From assembly GCA_900618425.1 (NCBI GenBank), contig UZAN01039752.1:26731-89680 (forward strand): a stretch of DNA of 62,950 nucleotides. Direction: 5' to 3'. A program made the position numbers and the translations under genes. Positions 1 through 10,800 of this stretch are shown in pieces (position 1 is the stretch's first letter; the number at the start of each line of letters is the position of its first letter). The notes beneath the pieces were generated by a model, which saw only the letters and a program-made list of their open reading frames with translations, ran no database searches and was not told the DNA's origin. This DNA is from Echinostoma caproni. Its lineage: Eukaryota > Platyhelminthes > Trematoda > Plagiorchiida > Echinostomatidae.

Positions 1-600
1 TTATAAGCTTTCGGATTTCCTCAGTTGCATCGGATTTCAGTTCATTGGTATGTACAGATAAGGAAAACCCCAGCGTTCTCATCGCCATCAATCCAAGAAT
101 AGATAGACTGTCTTGTGACATCAAGAATCGAATGAGTACAAAATTGTTATACTGGGGATGAGTCCACACAATTGTCTCACCCAAAAGCGGCGGTGTCCAG
201 GTACACCATGGATTCGTATTGTGGTCGGTTTTACGGTATCATTTGGGCATATATGTTTGAGGGCTCCACATGAAATGATGTACTCACCACTACCCGTATC
301 CACAATAAAACTGTGTCTCACCCCGGATTCAAAAACATTATTCTTGTAAATGAACTGTTTGTATTTGCCCACTGTTCGTAACTTATAAATAGAGTTAATT
401 TCTTCTTGACAGTACGGTGCACTCATCATATTGCATTTCCTTCGGCCGTATACCTTCTGAATATGGCCAGCTCATGCTGCATTCACACGACGAATTCATC
501 ATGTGAACAAGTCAAATCCTCCATTACTGTCATATTACCAAAACAGGTAGCTGACAGCGAAACAGGAGAACAAACGGACAATTGCATGTGACTGGAATAG
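1..600 (-). pseudogene. LTR retroelement gag zinc-knuckle/protease remnant
   Basis: This is a decayed piece of a retrotransposon polyprotein, read leftwards. The longest open part (429 to 121) contains an aspartic-protease active site, FIVDTGSGEYIIS, followed by IHGVPGH, the flap and core pattern of Ty3/gypsy-type proteases. Just upstream (about 430-480) the frame reads AGHIQKV and GRRKCN, resembling the second half of a gag CCHC knuckle, with a stop in it. Below position 120 the homology continues in another frame as SLSILGLMAMRTLGFSL, so there is at least one frameshift. Reverse transcriptase would be expected beyond the left edge. No LTR is visible. The assignment to Ty3/gypsy rather than another LTR group is inference from the DTGS context. 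Confidence 0.6.
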
Positions 601-680
601 TAACTCGGATCGGAGAGTGGCACTGGTACCCAGCTCTTTGTTTATCCTCACACGAGTACGCACAACTTTGGAAAACTTAC

Positions 681-722
681 ATATTCATTGTGGTGAAGAT
701 AGTGCAATGAAGAGGACAAGTT
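681..722 (-). other. candidate 42-nt symmetric micro-exon
   Basis: On the minus strand a T-rich tract ending TTTATTTTTAG is followed by 42 bases and then a consensus donor GTAAGT. The 42 bases are open in one frame (NLSSSLHYLHHNEY) and divisible by three, so the exon could be included or skipped without a frameshift. Micro-exon genes are known from parasitic flatworms, which is the only reason to note it. A chance pairing of splice-like motifs in 63 kb is quite likely. Confidence 0.15.
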
Positions 723-1314
723 CTAAAAATAAAGTATCACAATCATGATTAGCAGAAAAGGGTGTTTGTGAATTCCCAAAAACGAATATATTCACGTTTA
801 TTACACGGTATTTGGTACACCGTATTCATCTATTTGACAATCGGGATCGCGAAAAGTAAACAAATTAAACGTGATCTCCGTCGAAACCGACTGAAATGCT
901 TCCTTAATAGTGCCACAAAAATTGAAATCCGATGCGTGTCATGGGATCGATGTTTTCCATTTGTTTATCACACATTACATAGTTGAAAAAAATAATTGGA
1001 CTATCTTAGTGTGTGAACAGTGTTTCGTGTTTTTCTCACGATGAACTTGAGAGCGCNCTCTTCGAGAGTAATACCTCATAAGTAAAAAATATAACGTACA
1101 CCAAACAGGCAAATACATTACTTAGACGAGGACATATTTATCCAATACTTACTGATATGATTTTCACAGAATACGGCTGCAGATTTGTTCTGGCCCGTAT
1201 TTTGGAAGCTAACGTGGAAACAAACTTTGATACTCTTTATTAAAAAAAAAAAATAATTACTATTTTCAGGAGCTATGCTATCATCATTATTATCATAATC
1301 CTCATCTGAATCGC

Positions 1315-1334
1315 GTCATCATCATCATCATCAT
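1315..1334. repeat. (ATC)n microsatellite
   Basis: About six to seven tandem ATC units, preceded by a looser ATC/ATT-rich stretch from 1280. The short histidine- or methionine-rich frames across it are artefacts of the repeat. Confidence 0.8.
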
Positions 1335-1439
1335 TAACAATAACAACATTTCAAGTGAGTAATGGAGAATAGGGTTCAATTTCAAAGGTGAACTCGTCGT
1401 GCCTATAGCAAATGAGGCATGAACTGAAAAGCTAGGAAG

Positions 1440-1590
1440 TACTGGACAGCGGTTGTGACCCATAGTGTTCTGGGTTCGATCCTCAGTTGGGTTGATGGAT
1501 TCGCACTGCCCAACTTGGTCAAAACAGCTGTCCAGTGCTTTCTGGCCTTTCAGTCCACGCTTCATTTGCAATATACATGACGAATTCACC
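1440..1590 (+). mobile_element. SINE-like repeat, family S4, copy 1
   Basis: This 150-bp stretch matches 5690-5807 at many positions: a TTCGATyCT-type B box, then AGTTGGGTyGATrGATTC, a gapped middle, and a common end near TTCATTTGC/TGCATTTGC. GGGTTCGATCC at 1472-1482 fits a pol III B box. No convincing A box is seen. The family name is mine. Confidence 0.5.
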
Positions 1591-1910
1591 TTTGAAACAG
1601 CAACATTGTCACCAACGCACTCAACGCACACAAATAAAGTGATTTATTGTCCCATATCTTTATTTGAGCTTCATAATCAATGTACTGTAATTACCAAAGA
1701 GTAGTTGTTTCATCCTTCTTTCGATCTCTTTTTGAGGGACGTGTGTAGGATTCTACCACGAGCAAATTGGAATCCATACGCGAAACTGGTAACCGAGGGA
1801 GAAATGCCAATTAGTATAAACAAACTGCAGTTGAATTTTCTAACTTTTTGGAATTAGTTTAAAGAACTAATTTATTGAAGTTTGATGGAAATGTTTGTAA
1901 TAGCCGACAA

Positions 1911-1960
1911 GGAGAACCAGACAACTGTTTTATCCTGTTTTGGACTCGTCAGTAGTACGT
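1911..1960 (-). ncRNA. Type I hammerhead ribozyme, degenerate
   Basis: Minus strand, in order: CTGACGA (1952-1946); stem II GTCC/GGAT with a six-base loop; AAAA where GAAA is required; a short stem III AC-AGTT-GT; cleavage triplet GTC; then TGGT. Stem I can form four pairs (ACTA with TGGT, one wobble). The core G12 is changed to A, and the outer stem II pair is reduced to a wobble. G12 is a catalytic residue in known hammerheads, so this copy should be inactive. Predicted ancestral cleavage would lie between 1920 and 1919. Confidence 0.7.
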
Positions 1961-1977
1961 AATTTATGTTCCTGCCA

Positions 1978-2031
1978 GGAATCGAACCACGAACATTCGG
2001 GTCGGGACTTCAAACCCTTACCCCTGAGCTA
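1978..2031 (-). promoter_or_regulatory. Internal pol III promoter boxes (A and B) of SINE S3
   Basis: On the minus strand TAGCTCAGGGG (2031-2021) is a full match to the A-box pattern TRGYNNARNNG. GGTTCGATTCC (1988-1978) is a full match to the B box. The spacing of about 33 bases is tRNA-like. The stretch does not fold as a complete tRNA gene, so it is read as the head of the SINE. Confidence 0.7.
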
Positions 2032-2679
2032 CATGGTCGGCGGTCATCGCCTTGTGCGAATGGCTCAATCAATTTAGAGTATCAATCTTGGATTAGCCCA
2101 TTCGATTGTTCAGAGGCACCAGGCACTCTTGATGGTTCTCGATGTGGGTTTCACTCCTTGGGAGATCGTTAATTTCCCACGAGGTATTGTATTCAAGATG
2201 AACACGAATAATAAACTATTCGTTTACTCCATTCTGTTTGGTCAATAAAAATGCAGAAACGGTGAAAAAGGTACAGTTTTAAATAAAATTGCACGGCAGA
2301 TGTTTCAAAAACTATTCATGCAACGGTAGAGCCTGGCGGTGGAATGACCTTGAAGGAAAATTTTACGTCCATCAATAAGGCCACAGGTTAACTTCATAAC
2401 TGAATGAATGACTGATAATTATTAGTATAAGCTGTAAACGTTTGTAAACCCCTGTTTTATGTGACCAGATATCACTACGGAAAAACGATAAGGTCTGTTT
2501 TGGTGACCGCAGTAGCACGCACGGGTGTCGAACTGACTGATCGTGGCTTCTTAGGTTGTCTGAGCTTACCCATAGTTGGCCCGCACTTTAGCGAATTCGC
2601 GACGGTTTTCGAAGGTTCGCGACTATAGTGATGCCCAAGTTTTTGTGAAGCAACTTATCAGTTATATTATGCCTAATAA

Positions 2680-2817
2680 ATGTTCAATGTACATTCAAAT
2701 AAGTTGAGTGGGTTCCCTGTTAAATCAGACAAAGTGATATCGAGCTATATTTTTAACAAGACAGTCCCGAAATTCAGTTTAGATCAACCGATGAATGTTC
2801 TCAAAACGACTCCTAAG
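2680..2817 (+). CDS. Candidate first coding exon, function unknown
   Basis: An ATG immediately preceded by two in-frame TAA stops opens 46 codons (starting MFNVHSNKLSGFPVK, ending VLKTTPK) and runs straight into CCTAAG followed by GTAAGT, a consensus 5' splice donor in phase 0. Beyond the donor the frame stops within nine codons. The composition is protein-like but matches no family I know, and no partner exon was found downstream on this strand. An open run of this length beside a donor is possible by chance, so this is only a lead. Confidence 0.22.
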
Positions 2818-3461
2818 GTAAGTGTGTGGCAAGAACGATAAATAGGGGTACTCCACGATTGCTGACAACGTTTTTCAAAGGAAACTGGTTCGTCTGGGGG
2901 CAGTATACTTTCTCCGGTTGGCCTGTGATTGGTGTGATCAGTTATGGAGTGACCGTGATTGAAAAAAGGAGTCGAAAATAGCAGTGTAGTCCAGAGATAC
3001 TGAACGATCGACAATAATTCGTCATATTAAGGTTTGCTCTTGGTGTAATCAAGGAAAGTCACAACGTTCAAAGAACACTTGTGAAATGCACTTGTGATTT
3101 CCCGGGGCTTATGTGAAATGAATATGCATGGTCACAATCTTGCGTGGACAGACAGCACTCTCAGTCGTCTCACTAACGGCGAATATGAATGATACCGGAT
3201 TAGAACGTGCTGTGTTCATAAATATGATCTATACGAGACTAGTTGTTTCACGGCAAATCAGTGACTGGTTCACAATTCACTTTCACTTTTTACAACCATT
3301 AGCCATGTACTTTCGTGCACCGGTTTTTTTGTTTGCGTCTTTTGGCCACCCGTTTGCACAACAGAGCAGAAAGAAGGGTAGAAGGTTGCGGGCAGATTCA
3401 AAAAAGAAGATAGAGGACAATTCACATGAACTGAGTTTGCATGAATACTGAGTAGATGGCA

Positions 3462-3643
3462 GTGGTATTCAAGTGGTTAGATAACCAACTCGTGACTTGG
3501 GAGTCCCGGGTTCGAACCGCTCCACCGCCGCCGGTCTTCCCTATTTCTGTATTTTACAGACAGCCTTTGTGTGACTTCAGCCCCATTTCCTGAATGTTGC
3601 CTGTACATTGGTATACTCAATCAATAAAAATGGAAGTAAAAAG
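3462..3643 (+). mobile_element. tRNA-derived SINE, family S1, diverged copy
   Basis: The unit has a B box GGTTCGAACC at 3509-3518, a following CCACCGCCGCC like the acceptor-stem end of the S1 head, and a 3' end AATAAAAATGGAAGTAAA matching the S1 tail (AATAAAAGGAAGTAAAA at 45.5 kb). The middle differs from the other S1 copies, so it may be a subfamily. The tail resembles a polyadenylation signal but is part of the repeat. Confidence 0.65.
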
Positions 3644-3659
3644 ATATGTATATTTTTTT

Positions 3660-4230
3660 ATGAGCGCCGTAGTTTGTGACACCCAGCCATATCTCTCTCA
3701 TTGTCTCTAATCATCGATGACCACGAAATCGGGGTCCCTATCCAGGGAGCCTAACGGGACCTATATGACCCACATTCCTGGTTAGGGTTTTCATACCCTC
3801 ATGCCAGATCTTAGCTTGACCACCCTGGGCTTTCGTCCACTCACTACCTGCCTTGGCGAGCATCACTCACCGTGGCAACCTATTTGGTGATATGCTTAAC
3901 ATATGTCACAACCAACTTAATTAATGGAGGTCGAATACTTCCTACAGTGGATGACCGCAATTACCTAACCTCAGCATTGCTCGTCCGGTGTACACAAACG
4001 AATTTGTCAACTTTCTTGTAAATCGGTATGCTAACTAATTCTCAACATTCCGTTGCAACCTCCTGCCTCTCCCACTCTGAGCTCAGGAGTTTCGTTAGCT
4101 CCAAAACCAAGGCTTAACCTTCATCCTTAAAACGTGATGGGGATTAGCCCATCGGGGCCGGAAGCCTTATACCTTTTGAGTCAATCTTAGGTAGCCTATA
4201 TTTCAGATGGAGGACTGATGTCATAGTTAC
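3660..4230 (+). other. No gene called; possible faint LINE remnant
   Basis: One forward frame stays mostly open for long runs. Near 4135-4185 it reads NVMGISPSGPEALY, which recalls the SPGPDGL-type motif that opens the reverse transcriptase of CR1/Jockey elements. No YxDD box or other RT motif is seen, so the reading stays weak. A GC-rich cluster with short inverted pieces lies around 3737-3760. Confidence 0.15.
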
Positions 4231-4627
4231 GGCGGGTGGGGGGAGGTCTTGTGTTTACGGGATTGGTTCACAATGCACATTGTTGGCTCAGTCAGAGAGT
4301 CAACTACCTGTTCACGGAGTGCATTAGAAGGAACATTGAGACCGAGAATAGATGAGGCCCTAATGCACATGTTTTCTTTCTCGAACTCCTCGTAAGCCTT
4401 AGTTTTAGTGAGCAAATATGAATTTTACACGAGAACAGTGAAGAATTTCCTTTGCTTATATGGCGATTTGCATTGAGCACGCAGCGAACAAAGCACGGAC
4501 TGAAAATCTAGAAAGATTTAGGCAGCTGTGGATTAAGCATTATCACCAGATCGAATCTATCAACCGCAATGAAGAACGAATTCTGGACCTGAAAGGTAGA
4601 ATGCAAGTACACTACCCACTTGATCAC

Positions 4628-4862
4628 CGTACCGGTGGTGGTGGCGCAGTGGTTTAATCTCTATCCCAGGCGTGCTTTGATTGCGATGGTCAGAAGTTCG
4701 AGCCCTGCCAACACCACCCGACTGTGCTGTCATCCGATTCAATACCACGCCTTATATGGTTCGCTGCTAAACGTCCCGGGGCTTAAGTTGCCGCTTTTAA
4801 TCACTGAACAGCCGGTACGCGTGACTGTGGGGTCCGCTCCGTCTACCGTTCATCACAATTAG
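4628..4862 (+). mobile_element. tRNA-derived SINE or tRNA pseudogene, family S2
   Basis: TGGCGCAGTGG (4642-4652) is a perfect A box, and GTTCGAGCCC (4696-4705) fits the B box 44 bases later. The flanking GGTGGTGG and CCACCACC-like ends (near 4635 and 4715) could pair as an acceptor stem. The downstream body differs from S1 and S3, so this is a separate family or a one-off. The last part of the body (about 4740-4862) was not found elsewhere in the window. Confidence 0.55.
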
Positions 4863-5390
4863 GTGAGTAATTTAAAAAAACAATGTTTCACTTTGACTGT
4901 ACAAAATCCGACACAACGGATCTATGCGCCTCTAGCACAGTTATAACACCTCATTCATCTCAGCATGAATCTGCAAGATTATTACTTGGCTTGTAACATT
5001 GCGAAACTTGCAAACCGGTACATGGGAATGGCGTACAATTCTACTTTGATATACAGAGAAAAAATATGTGAGCAGCTACTCGGTTCTCAAAAGGGTTATT
5101 TAGTGGTTGACTTAGGTACACATCACTAATTACGAATCAAGAATCACGAACGCAACTGGAACGCTGAATCGCCCTTGCACTTGCACGTTGGTATCGCTCG
5201 TCACCGAGACGCAAGAAAAAAGGAATATACGTAGCAGTTCGTTTACTGGAAAAAAACGATGGGATTAAATAAAATGTACAAAGGAATTTTATTGAGTATA
5301 CAAGCATCCACCAATCGCCTGTTTGTATTTTGATGTTATTTAGCCTGTCTGGACTGCAAGACTTTTTAAAATTGTTTTTCAAAATATATT

Positions 5391-5575
5391 TTTGCTTCCT
5401 TTTCAATTTATTGAATATACAAAGGTACAGTCAACTTTTAGCGAGAAGGCTGCGGCCTTACAACGGTTGCCTGGGGAAATACAGAAATAGAGAAGACGGG
5501 CGGCGGTGGAGTGGTTCCAACCCGGAACATCCGGGTGATAATCTGGTGACCTTACCACTTTGCCAACCCTGACGA
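5391..5575 (-). mobile_element. tRNA-derived SINE, family S1, minus-strand copy
   Basis: Read leftwards from 5575: a head with the CCGGGTGATAATCTGGTGAC stretch shared with 23.6 kb, a decayed B box near 5510-5525, a body with GAGAAG near GGGCGGCGG, and the S1 tail TTCAATAAATTGAAAAGGAAGC at 5420-5391. It aligns with 10573-10740, 23517-23694 and 45387-45560. Confidence 0.7.
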
Positions 5576-5619
5576 TTGGTACGATTCGTCTGTGATCTCT
5601 TGTCCAGAAACTGTAACAC

Positions 5620-5807
5620 GTCGCTCCGTGGCTGACATTGTCCCGTAGGTTAGGATCACCACAGGTTAGTATGGTTACGTTATATTTGTGAGGTCCCGCG
5701 CTTCGATTCTGAGTTGGGTCGATAGATTCACACTTCTGATAAGAACCAAAGAAGTCAAAGCAGCCGTCTAATGATTTCAGTCTTTTCATTTCATGCTGCA
5801 TTTGCTC
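5620..5807 (+). mobile_element. SINE-like repeat, family S4, copy 2
   Basis: The second member of the family at 1440-1590. Shared blocks include TTCGATTCTGAGTTGGGTC, GATTCaCAC, AGTCAAAGCAGCCGTC and CATGCTGCATTTGC. The upstream part (5620-5690) may be the 5' region of the same element but has no visible match at the other copy. Confidence 0.5.
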
Positions 5808-6599
5808 TCTAAACGATAAAATGAACCATATAAAATGCCGGTGTTTAAATGGTCGTATACTTTTACAATGATCTGCACAAAAAACTGAAATTTACCTTTA
5901 TGTTTACATATTGGTTTGTACACATTTTGTATCACATTTTTCTGTTCTTCGCTCCAGAGAGTTGAATAGGATAAGTGGATCAAACTGTTCAATAATTTTA
6001 TCGATTATCTTAAAATAATTTGTTGCACTCGTAGCATCATGAGCTTGTTACATGTCCCTTCTACTTTTGCAGCGTAATCAGGTTTAAGTATAGAGATGCT
6101 TTGTTTTCCCGAGGTATTCACTCTCAAAAAACGGCTTTAGGTTACTCGGTTAAGGAATAAACGTACCAGAAACAAAATCCTGAAACAACAAGATTGAGTG
6201 ATGTACCAACGAGGATATATTTTGAATGACTGGTTGCGTACACCGTGTCACACAAGCAGTGTTTGTTCTGGATAGTACATGAGGAAGCTCTAAATCAAAG
6301 ACCTAAATCATTGAATATTAGTATTCGAGTTACGAGCACCGATCGGACACCAAGCTCTCAATCCATAGACGACAACAGCGAGAGGACGAAAACAGGATGG
6401 CAGCGGTTGTTGGGTCGGGGTTATGAGAGATAAGGTGATGTATGACTGGGGTCAATTAAGGAAAACGTGGAGTATGAGTTCAATTGTCCCTTCGACTGCT
6501 CTTCCAGCCTCAGTAAGGTGGGTTGTTATGATAGCGCTCAGCCCTGTCGATGGGAAGGGAGAAATGGAGTAACCATGGAGAAATACAAAAACCGTGCTG

Positions 6600-6890
6600 C
6601 TCGCATATGCTAAGTATTGCTTCTTACATCATTATTTCACTCCTCCGTCGGACAGGCAGTTGCCGTCAACAGCAACTCCACCTTCTGCTAGTACTTCTCC
6701 TTGTGAAGCTACATCAATTTTGTGTCTTGGTGTTAAGGCTTTCTCGGGAAGTGGTCTCTTTCGTCACTGGGTTGATATGCACCGTCGTTGGTCGTATGTT
6801 CCTGTCATTAGATGGGACTACAAAACGTGTGTTATCTGATGGGATCGCCAGGACCGTATATGGGCCACTTCCTCCCTATTGCATGTAACT
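6600..6890 (-). pseudogene. LTR-retroelement integrase C-terminal remnant
   Basis: On the minus strand one frame reads SGPYTVLAIPSDNTRFVV and then IRPTTVHINPVTKE. This is the GPY/F-type module plus the VHINRVK-like end that closes many Ty3/gypsy integrases. The frame is open from about 6865 down to a stop near 6720. There is no catalytic core next to it, and no LTR was found below 6600. An overlapping forward frame of about 110 codons (6550-6888) is taken as its shadow. Family assignment is by motif only. Confidence 0.4.
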
Positions 6891-6899
6891 TCATTTGTC

Positions 6900-9800
6900 A
6901 TTCCGGGTGCAGAATACGTGTATGTAGGAAATCCTATGACTGAGTTGAGGTGAGAGTTCCGGTGTTTATATCTCCCGGTAGGTGCATATTGCGAATGGTG
7001 CGCAGAGATTATAAATTGGAACAGGTATACGACTGTACTCTGATACTCGATTTGTCCGTAGGTAATGGAGTAACGCTAGGTCTCATTCACAATTTGACCA
7101 TTTATTGGTAAACGCCTTCAGGAGGATTTTAAGTAAATTAATAGTATATTCCGTTTCATTGAGGATGAAACGTTGTTGATTGTGTCTTTAGGATACCACT
7201 GACTCCACCTGTTAGTCAGAAGATACACTCGGTCAGGTATTCAATTTACGAACATTCATCATCAATCACCATGGTCGAATGCTACCAAAACCAATCCTCA
7301 ATGATCCTGTGCTCTCTCGGGGGACCCCGAGATCTCCCACTGTTAATCTACAAAGATCCGCTTAGATATGTACAGGAGTGACAATCAACTGAAAATAACC
7401 GTGCTGTCTGTGGCTGCATTCTACAAAAAATAAAGTTATCTACAACACATGCGTAATACTCGGCTAGGAAATTTGTTTTTTACAGCAAGACGCCTGAGTC
7501 CCGATCGTGACACAAAAATCGCACCTTTCGCCGGCCATTATACAAGAAACCATCGGCGAAAACGAAACTTGCTTGCTTTGACTGCTCACGCAGTTTATGT
7601 TAGCTTTGTGAATAGATTTGTGGTTTGACAAAACGGAGGCAGTTATCAAAGGTCCGTATGGGGTTCAAGTGTGCGTGAAAGCGAGAAAACGGATGGGAGT
7701 AGAATATAGTTTATCCGTGTAAATTAGGGAGCAACAAACAGGCTATCAATCACGGACGTGTAAATGGTTGAACTTAGCATCAATCACGTGTAGGTTATCA
7801 TTCAATGAGGAAAACGATAAGTCCCACTTACGTGTGCCATTTTGGTGGTCATGTGATTTCATACAATGAGAAATTTTTCGGTTCTACTGGACACTTAAAC
7901 ATGTGTTGTTACGTAAGTCACCTATTTTTTTTTGATTGTAACAAAATCTATTTGGCGCAACTTCCACATCATGGGCATTGTTGTTCGAAAATTCCATTTA
8001 CGAGCGTACAATGGCATTGGTATAAAACAAGAACCACTTGTGATGACTTCAAGAACATGGGGACAGAAGATGGACGCTGATCATCAAAGTTACATTTATT
8101 CTGTAGAGAGACGGGACTCATAGAAGGACACCGATTAACATGGTAACGTTGTTCAGTGTAAAAGTTTTGTCATGTATTATAGAGGTTCTGGATTGCGGCG
8201 ACGCAGACCGGGGTTACTTGGGTTTGAACAGAAATATGAACAACTGGAAAACATCTTCGTGAATGAGTAATGAGGCTATAAAATACCGAGGTGGAAGTGA
8301 AATAAAGCGCACTCAATTAGGACGCCTGTCAAGCACATCAAACTATTGATATTGTTGTATAATTTCCATCATGTGATTTGCGATTAAACTGGCATTCATG
8401 ATTGTACGAACACAAGTACTACACGGAAAAAGTCAAACCCATCAGAGGATTTAAATCAACAAACTCGCTCTGAATATCTTTTTCCAGTGCGAACATCCAC
8501 ATGTGGGAACCCTGAAATTCCATACCTTGTTAGACTATTGGTTAATCGTAAAGCAATTTTTAACCGCCTCTGGGAAAGTCTCCTATTAATTTTTCTCTCA
8601 TTTACTAAGATATCAAAATAATTTTACATTAGTTTTTTTTCATCATAATTCGCCTCATGGATACACCGTACAATTTCGTTAAACTACTAAAAATCCGCGT
8701 TTAGGGTGCTTGTGGCTCTTCTTGGTTTGACTGATTTGTGAATCCATTATTATTTTATGATCGTAAAGATAAATGCCTCGTCCTAACAACCGGTCTATCA
8801 ATCTGCTCTATCCACGACTCAGCCCACTCCGAACATGAAGCCGCTAGGCGTGTTGAAAATCTTTGGAAAATGGTCCTAGCACAGCCTACAGAAAAACATG
8901 AAATGCGTAACACAATCAAATAACGTTGGTTTAACGATAGTCCGATATATATTATCTTCTGCTCATTGTGGACATGGTATACGATTGTGACGTATAATAA
9001 AATACCAGATTTCGTTTGTATTGACATCAAGGAACAGGGGAATTATTAAATGGTAGAAGTAAACTGAACCCAGCATAATGAGCATTTCTAGCTGAGGTTT
9101 ACCTCCCATTGATAGTTAAGGACCGGGCTCACCAAATGGACATAATCTATATTCAATTTGACAAGTTTAGGGTTCCCAAAGGAAAAGCTACTGCGAAACG
9201 ATTACCCGGAAAGATATCCATAGAAAAAATAAATTAACAAACGTTAATCCATTTCTAACTGGTTCCCGATTAGCGGTCTAGGTCAAGCAATCTGTCAACA
9301 TTGATCACATTGAGAACGATATGCGCCAAAGGTTAAAGTCAGATATGAACCGCATATTCTCATCTGATATTGTTGCATATTGCCACTACTCGGGGAATGA
9401 ATTTGGACCAAAGTGTGCGCAGTTGGCAATCCAGTTCTGTGATGCATGCGTCTGTTAACACAACGAATGGCCGAACACATTCCAAATTCGATGGCGCAAT
9501 GCACACACGCGATGGTCATATGGTCACTAGGGAACCCTGGGTTGCAATACAAATCGTGTCAACCAAACATCTAATTGTTCCTCTTTCAAACCCTTATTAT
9601 GTAACTGAAATGCAAAGCTGTCGGCAAATAGTGAGGCGTTGTTAACCAATGTGTTGCACTGTGTATAATCTTTGCAAGCTCAGAAGCCTTACATTTCAGT
9701 GAAAAACTATACACGCCAACCGTCACATGGAAAAGTGATTACAGACATCAGGACATTTCATAATCCCAGGTTAAGACGAGTTTTACTTGTTCCCCTCTCT

Positions 9801-10560
9801 TTGTTTGTGAGTAGATGTGCAAGACAAGGTATAAACAAATTTAAACGAAATGATTTGAGAGTATCTGGAGATTACAGCATCCCGTTCTATGCGCCTAAGA
9901 ACTGTTCACGCACTCAATTCACCTGGAGTGGATCTGAACTTGTGTTTTAAATTTCAATAGCTCCTGTCTATCTGCACGCATCTGTTCACTAGGATCTACC
10001 GATCAAGTGTGCTACCTGTGCCTACCTGTTTTAAGTCATCAATTGACGAGTTCAAAGGAAATGCCAGTTTCTCATGACGTGTCTTCTGTGGGTCTTGATG
10101 CAATGAATAAAGGTGACCCGGTGGTTCAGACTAAACTAATGAACTCAATTTCAAAGCAGCAAATAAGTGAAATATAATTATTTAAATTGTATGTCAATTA
10201 AACATGTGCAAATGGCATCAATGCGGATCAGACAAACAGTGTTCATATAATAAACGATGTGGATAAATGCATTATCATTGAGACATAAACATGATAAATA
10301 AGCTTTCCCAGACGAGGTTGGAGAAATTGTGTAACGAGCAAACGGAAAGAAACGGGAAACTCACAAAATACGTATCTGTGCAGCATAAACCGCTTTAGTT
10401 TTACTGGTTTCTGTTTCCTGGCTGGTTCCTTGGAAAGGATAGGCCGGCTCCAGATATGATCATAATCACCATTATGAAGTATCTTTGGAAGTTTGGTACG
10501 ACAGACGTTCCCAGCGTCACTCGGTGTTTTTATCTTGAGGATGCACCTATTTTTTTTTAT
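6900..10560. other. No gene recognised
   Basis: I see no conserved domain, tRNA, SINE or long repeat here. Forward frames at 7805-8080, 8738-8923, 9370-9645 and 9672-9950 reach 60-92 codons but carry no motif and no supporting splice pair. Short T runs and simple AT-rich sequence are the only texture. Confidence 0.5.
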
Positions 10561-10572
10561 TCTTAATATATT

Positions 10573-10800
10573 GTTTTACTTCCTTTTATTGAATATGCAA
10601 TGGTACAATTTTCACGAGAGGGGAAACCGGGCAATCAAACGGGGCTGCCATACAACACACATAGATGGAGAAAGTCAGGCGGCGGCGGTGGTGCTGGTGG
10701 TGGTGGTGGTGGTGGTGGTGGTGGTGGGATTCGAACAGACATATTTTGAAGAACGCTGATTCACACCTAACACACGACGAAGAACCTCGCCATTGGTCAC
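10573..10800 (-). mobile_element. tRNA-derived SINE, family S1, with GGT expansion
   Basis: The S1 tail TTACTTCCTTTTATTGAATA (plus-strand view) begins at about 10577. The body shares GGGGCTGCCATaCAACACAC and GAGAAAGTCAGGCGG with 23.6 kb, and the B box is GTTCGAATCCC (minus, about 10738-10728). The short GGTGGT stretch between body and B box has grown into a long trinucleotide array. The A-box side of the head, past about 10740, is not recognisable. Confidence 0.7.
10681..10728 (+). repeat. (GGT)n trinucleotide array inside a SINE
   Basis: Near-perfect GGC/GGT units followed by at least eleven GGT units. It sits exactly at the GGTGGTGG segment of S1, so the SINE seeded the microsatellite. Poly-His or poly-Val frames across it are artefacts. 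Confidence 0.9.

Larger units (their letters stand above)
1879..2205 (-). mobile_element. Hammerhead-bearing tRNA-headed SINE (family S3), permuted unit
   Basis: Read on the minus strand from 2205, the unit holds the distal body (GAACAATCGAATGGGC and GATACTCT), then a tRNA-like head (A box 2021-2031, B box 1978-1988), then a hammerhead ribozyme (1911-1960), then the proximal body ending near CATCAAACTTCAAT. In the copy at 39119-39402 the order is head, hammerhead, proximal body, distal body. The present copy is therefore a circular permutation of that unit, about 325 bp long, starting and ending at the same CTTGAAT-like spot with a short overlap. A tRNA-headed element with a hammerhead is known from schistosomes (Sm-alpha). 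The relation of this one is inference from architecture and the ribozyme core. Confidence 0.75.

Noticed and set aside
4460..4592. Forward frame TENLERFRQLWIKHYHQIES leading to AAAG|GTAGAA
   Set aside because: Protein-like and near a donor-like site, but it lacks a clear acceptor, the donor is not consensus, and it abuts a SINE. Too weak to list as an exon.
6550..6888. Forward frame of 112 codons
   Set aside because: It overlaps the integrase-tail reading on the opposite strand, which has recognisable motifs; the forward frame has none.
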